64,000 nucleotides of DNA from the NCBI RefSeq assembly GCF_040802235.1, contig NC_133158.1:162165401-162229400 (forward strand), read 5' to 3'. A program made the position numbers and the translations under genes. The DNA is from Manis javanica. Lineage: Eukaryota > Chordata > Mammalia > Pholidota > Manidae. This document shows, piece after piece, positions 1 to 11,590 of this stretch (its first letter is position 1; each line of letters starts with the position of its first letter). Below the pieces are notes generated by a model. That model was not told the DNA's origin. It made no database searches and saw only the letters and a list, made by a program, of their open reading frames with translations.

Positions 1-1526
1 TGATTCTTCCAGGCCTTACACAAGTAGTGGCTAATGAAAACTACAAACACTTAGATGTTAAAGAAGCTAAGCAGAAGGCAGGCCACTTGGACCTGGTGAT
101 CAGGGATGGGTCCATGGAGGCACAGGCCTTGTGTTGGGGCTAGTAGCCTTTGGAGAGGGGAAGAGAGGGTATTTCCATCAGGCAGAACCGAGTGAGTAAA
201 GGTACTTTGGGAATGTTGGAGGTACTTCAGAGGCCCAGAATGAGGTGGCCAGTCTGCCTGAAGCATAGGGCCCAGTGGGTAATGGTGGGAATTAAGGTTA
301 CTAGGGAGGGGGTAAAAGATTGTGAAGGGCCTTCAATCCCAAGCTTTACTTTTTCTGCAGGTAGCAGGCACCACCTTAGCTCTTTGAACTAATGCACACT
401 AATAACATTTGTATTCCAAAAGATCTATTGAATCCATGAATGGGAAAAACTGGCATTTCCTCCCTTTCCTGTGCCCATAGCAGACATTGCTAATCAATCT
501 CAGCCTGGAAGCCAGGAGACAATTTGGAAGCTGTTACAATATTCTGTTCAGGGGATGAAAGTACACCCTAGGTGGGTTTGTTCAGTTTTTTGAAAGCATG
601 CATCACTATTTTTTATTTCAAGGAAGATGGGGTAAAAGACTCACTGTGAATGTACAGTGACCTTCATGTTCGCTGCTCCTGTGACCAGATTCTGGAACTG
701 GAACCTTCTCATTCATTTCCTGGCTGCTCTGTGTTTGCCATCCTGAGCAGTCTCTGGTGCCCCCTATTGGATTCCAGAGCAGAGTCTGACAACTGCAGAT
801 GCGGTCCAGCCTCGAGCCCTGCAGGGAGAGGCCTGGGCTGGCAGGCCGGCCCAAGGAACCCCACGTCTGAGGTTCAGCAGTAAGCAGTGAGTTGTGGTTT
901 CCGATCTGCTCCCTCTTTGGCAACAATGCACATCTGAAATGTCTGACTGTTTGGGCAGGAGCTTGGGAGGGTTGGCCTCACTCGGGAAGCTGGGGTAGGG
1001 GGCCAGGGGGTGGAAATTTCCCAAAATGACAAACCATTTAAATCTTCCAGGACTTTCTAAAGTGACTGAGGTGCCAGAAATAGAAGGCAAGTCTGTTTCA
1101 CATTGTTGTGATTTCCTTCTTGATTTGCATGTAGAGCCAATTTTGATCCACAGAGATGGCAGCAATCAGAGCCGAGTCCTGCCTCTGCAGAAAAGGCCGA
1201 AGTGTGGAGGCCAGTGGAGAGCTGAGGCCATCCTTCAGCTGGCCAGGGCTCCACTCCACCTGGCCCCTTCAGAAGGGAAGGGCAGCTTCATTCTGCCTAC
1301 CTAGAGAAAGCACAAGCAGTCTGGGGAGTGTGAACGACCCGTTTCACTCCTCCCTGGTAGCTGCCTCCAGCCATACTCCAGCCACGCCTCTGCCTCCTCA
1401 CCTAGGTCTCCTCCGGGAGGACCTCAGCAGCCTCCTCCCTTGGCTCCCTCCTCACCTCCCTCATTCTATGCAGCAGCCAGGGCATCTCTTTGAAGGACAA
1501 TACTAGTGATAGTGGAGACTGATTTG
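1..1526. other. GC-rich sequence without recognised gene or repeat
   Basis: About 1.5 kb of apparently single-copy mammalian sequence. Short open frames exist on both strands, but none shows recognisable domains, plausible splice-bounded exons or protein-like composition. I read it as intergenic or intronic. Confidence 0.5.
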
Positions 1527-1735
1527 GATGCCCTTCTAGGCATTTTGCACACAACAACCCAGAGGAGGTGGCCTTATTTTCATGCCCATTTTATAGATGA
1601 GGAAACTCATTTTATAGAGGAGGCACAGAATATTTAATAGCTTACTGGAGACTACATAGCTACCAGTGGCAGAGGCAGGTCCAGAACCAGCTCCTCTGGG
1701 TCCCGTGTCCATGCAGTTGGGCACGCTGACCTACT
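1527..1735 (+). repeat. MIR SINE, plus orientation
   Basis: The MIR core is visible as CCCATTTTATAGATGAGGAAAC, followed by degraded gene-internal-like MIR 3' sequence ending near the LINE-like tail. A second partial ATTTTATAGA motif just downstream suggests a small internal duplication. Strong divergence fits an old, inactive tRNA-derived SINE. Confidence 0.75.
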
Positions 1736-1901
1736 GGCTCTGTTGATGCCAGAGCTCTGCTTACAGCAGATCTCTGGCTCCTCATTTGCTTAGGGTAACA
1801 TCCAGAGCTTGCCAGGCCCTGCAGGGTCTGCCCGGGGGCCCACCTCTGCGCTCTCTCAGGCCTCTTCCCTCTTGCGTACTCTGCTCTAGTCAGTTGGGAC
1901 T

Positions 1902-2036
1902 AGGGTGCTGGATAAAACACGGACTGCCCAGTTAAATCTGGACTTCAGAGAAGCCACGAGTACTTTCTTGGTATAAGTATATCCCATGCGATGTTGAGGA
2001 CATACTTATACTAGAGTATCTGTTCTCTGAAATTCA

Positions 2037-2040
<4 letters not shown>
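1902..2040 (+). mobile_element. Palindromic MITE-like element, copy 1 (3' end lost)
   Basis: Starts AGGGTGCTGG and contains CCCAGTTAAATCTGGACTTCAGA. Its middle folds as an inverted repeat: TATAAGTATATCC near 1971 and GGACATACTTATA near 2000. Copy 2 at 27716-27901 shares the same layout. The right terminal inverted repeat is missing and is replaced by a TG microsatellite. The structure indicates a non-autonomous DNA transposon. I do not assign a family name. Confidence 0.6.
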
Positions 2041-2090
<50 letters not shown>

Positions 2091-2106
2091 GCACGTGCAC
2101 GCGTGC
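2040..2106. repeat. (TG)n then alternating CG/CA microsatellite
   Basis: About 38 bases of uninterrupted TG repeat run into alternating purine-pyrimidine CG/CA sequence. The composition can adopt Z-DNA. It starts exactly where the MITE-like copy is truncated. Confidence 0.9.
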
Positions 2107-2235
2107 CCGGGCCACTAAATCTGGAGCTCTAACTTGGCCTCTCTTGTTCCTCCAGCTGCGGAGTGCCTGTGCCCTTGGGGCCTTAGCTGTGCCTTTCCCT
2201 CTTCCTGCAGTGGTCTCCCCACTCTTCCTGGCCGC

Positions 2236-2272
2236 CTCCTCCTCTTCCTCCTCCTCCTCCTCCTTCTCCTTC
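2236..2272. repeat. (TCC)n simple repeat
   Basis: A pyrimidine-only run of TCC and TTCC triplets inside the L2 fragment. It generates the spurious poly-Ser and poly-Glu stretches seen in overlapping open frames. Confidence 0.9.
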
Positions 2273-2430
2273 ATGTCTTGACTTAGATGTCACCTCCTAA
2301 GGGAGGCCTTTCCTGATCATCAGTTTTAAAGCAGGCTCCCTGTTGTCCTGCCTCAGACCATCCTCTTCTTTTCCCTGTGATTTGGAAGTGTGCGCATAGC
2401 CTTCTTTAAGCCTGAGCTCCCCAGCGAATG

Positions 2431-3285
2431 GGCCAACGTCCAGGGGCAGCAGTGGCCAGGCCCACAGCACTGGTTGGTCTGCATCCCCACTTCTATTGGC
2501 AGTAGCCCTCCTCTGGGAGACCCTCTGGCCCCTCACCCCATTCTCCCCTGTCCTTACTGTCCTGTGGCTGGGTTGCCTCAGTATATCGAGCTGGACCCGG
2601 TGGGTTCTCAGGAGCTTGGTTCTTGCCCTGGAGATGCGCCCAAGAGTGGAGGAGACACATGGGAACAGTATCTCTGTGCGTTGTGCCAAGTGCATGATGA
2701 TGGCCTGGGTGGCTTGTGGTGGGGAGAGTGCCCCCTCCGAAGACTCCTGCCCCAACCACCTCATACTCACCTGCGGGAGAGCCAGTTTTCCTGTCTGTGG
2801 TCCGAGAGAGCTTTGTACAGAGCTCGGCCACAGAGTGTCCACGTGCTCCCCTGCCCCATGATTCCTCCCCTGTTGGCTCCTCTCCAGCTCCCCAAAAATT
2901 CCTAACCCAGAATCACAGCAAGTTCGTTTATAACCTAGAAGGCTTTGGGCTGCCACTAGCAGAATCCTTGTATCAAACTACATTAGTCAATAAGGAAATG
3001 TCTTGTTTCACACTGCAAGGAAGGCTGGAGGCAGGCTGGACAGATCTAGCAGCTCAGCGATGGTGCTGGGGACCTGGGCCTCCCTGCCCCTCCGCTCTGC
3101 TGTCCCCAGCATGTGTGCCATGTAAAGGCGGTCCCTTGAGGTCTCAAGACAGCCACCAGTGGCACCTGGGTCTATGTACCACTCTCACCCAACCATGGCA
3201 CGTGTGTCCCTATCCTCAATCTGATAGGGACAGTGGCCCACTCTGACCCAGGGGTGGGTGCCAGGGAGATGCCTCATTCCTATTA
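2431..3285. other. GC-rich sequence, no recognised gene
   Basis: Overlapping open frames up to 219 codons exist on both strands. They overlap one another, run into L2 sequence and show no domain. I see no supported exon and no young repeat. Confidence 0.45.
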
Positions 3286-3289
3286 GCTT

Positions 3290-3830
3290 AGGGCAGGGGT
3301 TTCCAGACTTTCTTGGCCATGGCAAGCTTGGTGCCTCAGTAATTTTTCAAGGTATCCTAGACCAAAATAAATAACTAACAGTTCTCCTTATTAATTAGTT
3401 AGATACAAACAATTTAATAAGTATTTATGGCCTAATAACTTAGTAGCCATTTGAGAAAAATGACACACATAAATTGAAAAAGTACCCTTTTTATGTCATG
3501 CTTAACTGCGGTTATTTACTAATGGGATGTGTGGGTCTGCTGGGGACAGAACAGCTTCTCAAACCTTGGAGTTAGACTGGATGCCACCATCTTTTTTTCT
3601 GCTAACATTTGGTTTTGGTGCAGCACTTGAGTTTTATGATAGCAGCCACCAAAAACCTGGCTTTACAAACATATGAGGCTGTTAGTGTTAACACTGTGAA
3701 GGACTTTGAGTTTGTAGTTCTCATGATTCTGACATACATCACTGTGTTTCTCTCAGAAAATTAAAACGTCACTTGGTGCTGCCGTGAATTCACTGCAGCT
3801 TCTTAGGGTGCCGTGGTGTGTGGTGTGGGA
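3290..3830 (+). repeat. Probable old hAT-type DNA transposon remnant
   Basis: Begins with a GGGGTTTCCAGACTTTC-like terminus, followed by AT-rich sequence such as AATTTAATAAGTATTTATGG. This resembles the ends of old mammalian hAT elements whose termini read like GGTTCTCAAACTTT. No transposase frame survives and the right end is not clear. Family assignment is uncertain. Confidence 0.35.
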
Positions 3831-5128
3831 ACCGTGGCCTTAGGATAATCATTGTGCCTCTGTGGAACTGGGCACAAGGGAGAGAAACAACTGCACAAAA
3901 TTAGGTTCTGTTTGGAAAGGGAAGGGTGGAGTGGATGTCGGCGAGGCGACAGGATCCACTGAAGTGCACCTTCATGACTGTTGGCCTGAATGTTGGGTTT
4001 CAAGCCTTCAAGAAAGGAGAAATACCTTCTAGCAGCTACTTTCTGATGCTCCCCACTAGGAAGCACAGAGTCTGCTGCAGACACTGAATTCCTATCACAA
4101 AGGATCATTCACTAGGTTTCTGTAGTTGACTCTCTTCAACACCTCAGTCACTGGTTAGGGGTTATAACCAGTGCTTATAATGGGCTGGTGAATCCTCTGA
4201 GCCCTTCCAGAAAAATGAGACATAGGAGGCTTCTGTTCCCATGCTGCTGGGCTGCTCACTCACTTTGCCATCTTAGGCACATTTTCTCACTGCTCTCAAC
4301 TCTGGCTCCTGGTTGTGATCTGTAAAGTGCCAGTAGACTCCCACCCAGACTTCCCCATGGGGTCATTCTGTTCTGGAATCAGAGGTTCCTGCCACTGCTG
4401 GGCACACTCACTGGGATGCTAAGGACATGCATTGAGTGGAGCTGTGACCCCTTCCTCACGAGAGCCTCGCAGCTCCTGAGCCAGGTCCCCGCTCCTCCTG
4501 GGAGGGCCTGGCTTCACCTGGTGGCTGGGTGCTGGGTTCGGGACTGGTCCCCGACCGCAAGGCGCGTTTCTGGTCATGGCTTTTCTCTCATCCTCGGCCC
4601 AGAGAGAGGGTTCTACCCTGGCCTCCCTGTCACCTCCTCCGCCTAGAGCTTGGATCTGGCGTCTGGCTCACAGAAGTCCAAGGAGGTGTCTGGAGGCTGA
4701 GTCAGCGAGGCCCTCCCAGAGCCCTCAGGTACCGTTTCTGTTGGCTGCTGCACAAGCTTATCACGGCGCGGTGTCCTTGTTCCCCAGCAAGTGAGTTCAC
4801 ACAATCTCTTTCTGGAGATTATGTTCCCAAGCCTCCGTGGCAGCCTGGGGCTTTGATAACCACCTGGTGTAGTGGCCTTCAACTCCGCTCCCGGGAAGCA
4901 TCCCGTTTCAGAGTGCCCTGCCAGCACGCCACTGCACGGCCAGACCTCTGGTCACACGAGAAGTGCTGGCCGCCGCCTGGGCCAGACGGTGATGGGGGAA
5001 GGCAGCTGCCAGGTAACTCGTGCCACTGCGGGCCCGAGTGTTTTCTGTCTCCTGACTGTATCAACCTTGGAGGACCCCCTTCCGTTGTACTGATGTTTGC
5101 AGTCCACAGCAAGCACACATGATTGCAT
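3831..5128. other. GC-rich sequence, no recognised gene
   Basis: Contains a short CpG-enriched patch around 4440-4600, but no convincing promoter, splice-bounded exon or recognisable protein. The overlapping open frames of 70-200 codons reflect GC-rich composition. Confidence 0.45.
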
Positions 5129-5129
5129 C

Positions 5130-5345
5130 AGCCCTCTTATGTAGCATTTACTTTGTGCCAGGCACCATTAAAAAATTTTTCAATATATAATTATATTCCA
5201 TCCTCATGATAACATGATAGTTAATTTAATTTCCTAAATTCCCACTAATTAGGCCAGTTAAGTTAATTGCTCAAGATCATGCTGCTGGAGTGGCAAAGCT
5301 GGGTCTGAGCTAAGTCCAGACCTCTATCCTCTACAATGCCAGCCT
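5130..5345 (+). repeat. MIR SINE, plus orientation
   Basis: Shows the MIR landmarks in order: GCATTTACTTTGTGCCAGGCAC, an AT-rich centre with TCCTCATGATAAC, then GCTCAAGATCATGCTGCT and the GGGTCTGAGCT region. Confidence 0.75.
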
Positions 5346-5734
5346 GTGCCACAGGCTGGGGGTCCTTGGGGACCACCCAGTTCAAGCACTGCTTAGTCAG
5401 TGAAGACCCTCAGGCCTGAGTCCATCTAGCTCTCTGGTGACAGATTCTGGAACCTGTTCTTCTAATTTCCTGGGCTCAGAACTCTTTCTCAAAGTGTTAA
5501 AACTTTTCAATTTTGTGGGCAAGCTGGCCTTTGGGGGTAGATGAGAAAGGGGACTCTTTCATGCCTGGAAACTTCAGAACTGATAGTGGTAACAAGATAA
5601 CTGGATTCAGAACAGCAAGGTCTGTGGCTGAGGGATCCTCTGTCACTATCACTGAGCACAATGAATGGAATTCTCTGTTTACCACGTATAAACTGGTTCA
5701 GGCCTCCCAGGGACCATTGGGTAACAGAGACCAA

Positions 5735-6150
5735 GAACCCAAAAAGTGTTTCTACACTTTACCTAACAGTGCCACTTCCAGGAATCTCTCCCAAAGAAAT
5801 ATTTTGAAATGCAGGCAAAGCTTTTCATGTCATTGCTTTTGCAATACCACAAAGCAAGCAAGGCTTTCACGAGTGGAATGCTCTTATAAGCTTTGGCTCA
5901 GCCCAGTGAAGGAAGACTCGGCAGCCTTAAAAATGGTGTGCACCAAAAGAATTTGATGAAATAAGGGAGATCCTGCTGATAAAAGGTTAAGCCAAAGGTG
6001 GTGGAGGAATTGGACATAGAAGACGGATAAGTACTTCTGTGTGTCAGTTATTTTTAAAAAATGATGAATGGGGGGGAAAAGACTGGAAGGGAAAATTCTG
6101 TAATGTTGATTGCCCCTCTCTGCAATTTTCTCTCTGTCCAATTTTCTATA
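5735..6150 (+). repeat. Ancient LINE 3' region (L1/HAL1-like)
   Basis: Contains the LINE tail pattern of a CACTTCCAGGAATCT-like block, a GCAGCCTTAAAAATGG block and later a TGGAAGGGAAAATTCTGTAATGTT block. This order is seen at the 3' ends of old L1 and HAL1 copies. No coding frame survives. Subfamily is not assigned. Confidence 0.45.
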
Positions 6151-7660
6151 GATTCACCTCTACTTTCGTAGTTGAGAAAATACAAACAACGGGGTAGCCA
6201 TAACAGTAAATAGAAGTGGACATTCGAGAAGCAGGGGCAGGCCCGGCCTCCTCTGCTCCCTCAGGGCCCAGGGGAAGGGAGGGCTCAGGGACTGTCAGGG
6301 GCATCCCAGTGCTGAACTGACCTGGAAAACCCACTGTCCTGGTGTGAGGCAGTGCTCCAGCTCACCTCACTGGAGGGAGGCCGGGTGCATGGGCTGGGAA
6401 CACACACGCTACTTCCTCACATAGCCTGCTAGGCTGACTCCGCCCATTGCCTGGGGAGGGCCCAGCCCCTCCAAGCCTCATAGCTGAGACCGGAGGAAAG
6501 AGCAGGCTCACTGAGAGGGTGACCCAGCTGGCCAAGAGTCAATGCGTAGTCAGGCTTCCTTTCATCCCCTCTGCAAAGCCAAGCCAATCTGTGTTGCTGT
6601 GGAAGGTGCTCTCCTGTGAGTGGTAGGAAGAAACAGATCCTCCAGGCTGGAAATGGTGTGAATTCAGCTCTGGTTTGAGGTCTAGAGGGATGGCTGGAGG
6701 GTTGGAAGAAACCTCTTGTATGGTCCAGGATGCCTGGAAGGTCCAGCGTGCTGGACTTTGGTGGGCCCACCAGATCCAGACCACAACTCCCTCTGCATGT
6801 CCATCTTGTATAGAATTGAGGCTCCTGATGGCTTGTACCCCAGGCAGACCACTGGCTTGGGGAATGAGTGGACAGAGCCTACACAAGGGAGACTGTGGCC
6901 CCAGGAGGCTTGGCTGCATAAACAATAACAGTATCTTCTACCTACTGAGCGTCTGCTGCCAGATGTGTACACAGAGACCAATAGCATGAACAGCTGGAGC
7001 AGCCTGGGACCCTGCCCAGCCCAGCCCTTGCCCTGCTGCCTGGGATTGTCAGCATGAAGAGTGGGGCAGCGGGGAGGAGGAGCTGGCCCCAGGGAAAGCC
7101 CCGGGATGAGAGGAAGGCCCCCGGGAGCCAGCAGAGTGACTGCCTCCACGTGGTAGGGCTGATTGACAGTGAGGTTCCACGGGGGGAAACCTGAGTGCCC
7201 TGCGGCCCCCCTCTGGTGCTGTGATCCCCTGTTGTGCTCACACCTGAGCTGCCTCGCCACCCCACCACAGACTCATGGGCCAGCATGGTGTCCTCAGCAC
7301 CAGAGCTGGACAGATGTACACTGGGCCCCGCTCTGGCCGCGCGCTCACCCTGCTGCCTTGGTCTCCACGCTGGAGTCTAACTTACCCCCAGGAGCGGTTT
7401 CAGGTTTCCTTTGCTGCATCTCATCAGGACTTCTCTCCCTCCGTGGTGGCTGGACTGGCCTGCTAAATTATGTTCGGCATGTGTGTGGTCACAGGGGATG
7501 GTTATGGAGGTACTTGGTGCTGGTTATTTTGGTTTTGTGTTTTGTTACTGTTTCTTAATAATGCTTACATCAGACAGAGATGTCATTAAGCAAAAAAACT
7601 AAGGAATTTGGCTATGAGTGGCAAGACACTCTCGGTGCAATGTTTTGGTCCTTGCACCTA
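6151..7660. other. GC-rich sequence, no recognised gene
   Basis: Mixed sequence with several overlapping open frames on both strands, the longest 192 codons on the minus strand. None has a recognisable domain or consistent splice sites. A weak MIR-like patch lies near 6920-6980. Confidence 0.4.
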
Positions 7661-7664
7661 TTTT

Positions 7665-7960
7665 ATAATAGTAGCTGCTATTCACTGAGTGCTCACTGTG
7701 TACTCCGCCCCTTCCTCACTGTATTTCAAAACAGCCCTATGAAGTAGATATTTTTAATCATTCATTCATTCTACAACTCTTGAACAAGTGGTTACTTGTT
7801 CATGAGGCATTCTTATCACCCCTGTTCTTAGTTGTGGTGACCTAGACTCAGAAAGGTTAAGTGACTTGCCTAAGGACTCAAAGCAGGGAATGAGGCGAGG
7901 AGAGAGAGGGCTGGTGGCTGTGGATCCAGACCTAGGGAGGCTGTGTGTGTCAGGCAAGTG
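7665..7960 (+). repeat. MIR SINE with internal insertion
   Basis: The left half has CTATTCACTGAGTGCTCACTGTG and ACAGCCCTATGAAGTAG. The right half has AGACTCAGAAAGGTTAAGTG and ACTTGCCTAAGGACTCA. The middle (about 7757-7825) is extra sequence containing a CATTCATTCATT run. An insertion or local expansion split the element. Confidence 0.7.
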
Positions 7961-8660
7961 AGTCTGGGGATTACTATTGAGAATGGGACCCTGAGGAACA
8001 TGACTTAGAACAAGTGGTATGTGTGTGTATGTGAGATGGTTTGTTGACAGGGGATCTGGGGCTGGAAGAAGGCAGGACCACTGAGTGATGAGCTCAGGAT
8101 CTGCCAGAGATGATCCCAGTTCATTTCACAGATTCCCCAGACTTTGATTCTCAATGGAATGAAAAGAAGAGCTGAGAACATAGGAGCAACTGAGACAGAA
8201 TTTGGAATCATGACATTTGTTTAATTAGATTGGACTTTCTAAAAACTCCCAGTAAGACTCAGATTATACCCCTCCCATCTCCATATTTCAGTCCAAAGTT
8301 CTCTGTGGACACTTACCACGTGCTTGGGCCTGGACCAGCTGCTAGAGGAAGTAGGAGAGAAAGAGAGAGCGAGCGACCAGCTAAGGTGTCTGCATGCAGG
8401 GTCACAGCCCAGGAAGAGGCGACAAGGCCAACCACATGTTTCCATGGGCTTTGGGATGGAGAGCTCACAGATGGCTTCAGGGTGGTTGCACCTGGGTTGG
8501 GCCTTAAAAGTAGGTAGGAACTGGGATGGTGATGAGACAGAGGAAGGGACATCTGGGCAGAGGCATGGCGTGACCAATGGAGAAGACAGTGATGAGCTTG
8601 GTCGTTACTGGCCAGGGCCTGGATGAGTGGAGTGGAGGAGCCCGCTGTTCTTTTCCTTGG
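7961..8660. other. Unassigned sequence between MIR and L1
   Basis: Purine-rich, with short open frames only. Around 8440-8600 the sequence resembles fragments seen in several old mammalian repeats, but I cannot place it. No gene evidence. Confidence 0.35.
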
Positions 8661-8664
8661 TTCT

Positions 8665-9745
8665 AATTCTATTAGATATAATTGACATACAGCATGGTAT
8701 AAGTTTAAGGCCCCCAGCATAATGACTTGAATTACATATATTGTGAAATGATTATCATGATAAATGTAGTTAACATTCATGCTCTCATACTGATGCAAAA
8801 AAAAGTAAAAGGAAGATGTTTTTTTCCTTGTAATGAGAACCCTTTTAAGATCTACTTTTAACCTTCATGTATACCATACAGCAGTGTTAACTACAGTCAT
8901 CCGGTACCTTATTTCCCTAGTACTTCTTTCTTACAACTGGACATCTGTACCTTTTGACCACCTTCATCCAGTTCCTCCTCCCCTCACCATCTGCCTCTGG
9001 TAACTACAAATCTCATTTCTTTTTTTATGAGTTTGTTTTTTCTTCTTCTTCTTTTTTAGATTCGACATAAAAGTGAGATCACACAGTATTTGTCTTCCTC
9101 TGACTTATTTCACTCAGCATAATGTTCTCAAGGTCCATCCATGTTGTCACAAATAGCAGAATTTCCTTCTTTTTTATAGTGAAATAGTATTCCATTGGAT
9201 GTATGTAAGTATATGTATGTGTGTATACACATGTACACCACAGTTTCATTATCCATTCATCTGCTGATGGACACATGGGTTGTTTCCATGTCTTGGCTAT
9301 TGTAAATAAGTCTGCCATGAACATGGAGATGCAAATATCTCTTTGACATAGTGATCTCATTACATTTGGATAAATTCCCAGAAGTGGAATTGCTGGATTG
9401 TATGGTGGTTCTATTTATAATTTTTTAAAGAACTTGCATACTGATTTCCATAGTGACTGGCATCAGTTTACATTCCACCAACAGTGCACATTCCCTTTTC
9501 TCTACCTCCAGGCCAGCATTTATCTCTTGTCTTTTTGAGGATGGCCATTCTAACAGGTGTGAGGTGATAGCTCACTGTGGTTTTGATTTGCATTTCCCTA
9601 ATGGTTAGTGATGTTTCCCTAACTACTAGTGATGTACCTTTTCATGTGCCCACTGGCCATTCCTGTATAGTCTTTGGAAAAATGTCTATTCAAGTCCTTT
9701 GCTCATTTTTAAATTAGGTTATTTGGGGTGCATATTCTTTGAAAG
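8665..9745 (-). mobile_element. 5'-truncated L1, minus strand
   Basis: The plus strand reads as an inverted L1 3' end. TTAGATATAATTGACATACAGC at the left is the reverse complement of a typical L1MA-type 3'UTR. It is followed by inverted ORF2 C-terminal sequence. On the minus strand 9360-9079 still encodes part of the ORF2 tail, including FTIAKTWKQP and [15 protein letters not shown]. The copy is old: the frame is broken on both sides. The right end is the 5' truncation point. Confidence 0.85.
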
Positions 9746-9924
9746 TTTTAACTAATCTAAGAGGCTCCTGCTGATTAGGAAAGGCAGAGTCCCAGGCCCC
9801 ATCTGGAGACTGGAAACTGCCTGTCTCGGATTTCTTGCCCACTCACTCCCACCTGGGAAATCATACCTGCCATCCCTTTCTGCTGAGATGCCTGTTTTCT
9901 TCCAATTAGCTACAAAGATTAAGA

Positions 9925-10125
9925 GGTAGTATGACATAGTAGCTAAGAGATCTGCCTCCAGATCAGAGAGACTTGGGTTCTAGTCTTGTCTCAGCCATTT
10001 CTCAGCACTGTGACCTTAGGATGCTGCTTAGACTCTCTGCATCTTATTTTTATCAGCTATTTAAAGGATGAGAATATCTATTTCGTCTAATTGTTGTGAG
10101 GATCAAGTGAGACCCTTATAAGTTC
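9925..10125 (-). repeat. MIR SINE, minus orientation
   Basis: Reads as inverted MIR: GACATAGTAGCTAAGAG, CAGAGAGACTTGGGTTCTAG, CTGTGACCTTAGG and GTTGTGAGGATCAAGTGAGA in order. A further MIR-like end fragment (CTTATAAAGCACTCAGCACAG) lies at about 10448-10490. Confidence 0.75.
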
Positions 10126-11050
10126 CTGTGTCCCTGTGGCTGAGGTTCTGTGCAGTCACATTTAAGGAAGCTAAGTCCAAGAGCCAATAGTAGCTTAAAA
10201 AGTATTTCAGTCTCCACTGCATCTCTTGAAGATTGCAGGAGATCTGTAACTTACCAGAGTGATCTCAAGGGCACTCTCCCTTCCCCCTCAGTTCCCCTGT
10301 AATCTGCCCCTGCTCCGGACATCCTCACTCACCAAGGGGTTTTTCTGTTCCCTCCCCATTCAGTAGCTTAATTGCATCATAATGTGGCAAGTGGAGGAGG
10401 TCTCTGAATTCTCATCTATTAATCATTTTTTCCCTGTTAAAGAAATAGTGCTTATAAAGCACTCAGCACAGAGCCTGGCCCTTTAAGATCTCAAGGCACA
10501 CTGTTATTAATAAGAAACACTGTGAAAGCACATAGTAATTATTCAAAAATGGAGCTCAAAAATGTGATCAGCTAGTACAAATGGCACTTTCTCTCCTAAA
10601 GATATTAAGTAAATGAAAACAGTTATTTAAATCTTGAAAACCTTCTCTTACTAGAAAACCTTCTCTAGAAAATTTAGGCTTTCTTTTAATGTTTTAGTTC
10701 CACAGAGCTGCTCCTGAAACAGTGTCTGTGAATTAGCAGAGGCAGTTGCCTCCCCTGGTCTGCTCTGGCAGTCTCTCATTCCCTTCACCGCTCCCTTGCT
10801 CCCCAAAACCATAGGGAGCACCACGGAAACCCAGGGTCAGTTCTGAGAGCTCTGAAGCTGGAAGGGGGCTCATGGCCCCTTCATCTCCAGAATAGAGGAG
10901 GGGTTGCGACCTGCCACTTGGGTTGTTGGACTTGGATGGGGCTTAACTGAGAAGAATTGTGTGAGGACAGAGGAGACATGGACAGTACAGAGCAAGAGCA
11001 TTCATTCAATTCATTCACTTACTCACTCACTCACCAGCCCTTCATTAAGT
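10126..11050. other. Mostly unassigned sequence with a short MIR tail
   Basis: No gene. Apart from the MIR tail near 10448-10490 and a TCACTCAC simple stretch near 11007-11035, I see no supported feature. Confidence 0.4.
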
Positions 11051-11059
11051 GCCTGCTGG

Positions 11060-11590
11060 TAACTGATTATGGAAGATTGTATTTTCCAAAACTACACTTT
11101 ATCTGTCCCCCCTCCAACATGTTTTTCTTACAGTATGACTGTCAGTCCTTCCACTGAGAAGTGGGGACCTACATTTATTCCCCTTCAATTTAGACAGGTG
11201 TGTGTGGCTACATTGATCAGTGGAGTATGACAGAAGTGATGTTGTATGACTTCTGGTTTTAGGTCATAAAAATGATACAGATTGCTTTCATCTGTCTCTG
11301 TCTCTCTCTCCTGGAATGCTTGCCCTTGGCACCCAGCCACCATGCTGAGAGAGAGCCCGGGCCATATGGAGAGTCCCAGCTAGTTCCCAGGCAATAGGCA
11401 GAATCAACCACCGGCCACTGTGAATCATCTTTCAGAGGTTCTGCTTCTGAGCTGAGGCCCCAGAAGCTGTAGGCAAGATTTCCCTGCTTTGCTAAATTCC
11501 TGTCCTCTGGAAATGGAGGTAATAAATTACTGTTTTAAGTCACTAAGATTTGGGATAGTTTGTTATGTAGCAATAGCTAGCTGATACATA
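11060..11590 (+). mobile_element. MLT1-type (MaLR) LTR, plus orientation
   Basis: Ends with the MLT1 signature AATAAATTACTGTTTTAAG, then TCACTAAGATTTGGGATAGTTTGTTATG and GCTGATACAT. The upstream block carries GTGTGGCTACATTGATCAGTGG, AGAAGTGATG and GGCCATATGGAGAG-like elements, in the order seen in MLT1 LTRs. Divergence is high, so it is old. Confidence 0.75.

Larger units (their letters stand above)
1760..2430 (+). repeat. L2 LINE 3' fragment, interrupted
   Basis: Two blocks resemble the L2 3' region. The left block (about 1760-1895) has the GGCCCTGCAGGGTCTG and TACTCTGCTCTAG stretches. The right block (about 2120-2430) has ATGTCACCTCCTAAGGGAGG followed by CTTTCCTGATCA. The gap between them holds a palindromic MITE-like element and a TG microsatellite, so the L2 is the older host of both. 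Confidence 0.65.

Noticed and set aside
2011-2281. Low-complexity frames with poly-Val-Cys or poly-Glu
   Set aside because: Products of the TG and TCC simple repeats.
2297-2956. 219-codon minus-strand frame, the longest in the first 33 kb
   Set aside because: Its end lies in L2 sequence, it overlaps several plus-strand frames, and no domain is recognisable.
9922-10130. Possible tRNA gene
   Set aside because: The tRNA-like motif belongs to an inverted MIR; no cloverleaf can be formed.
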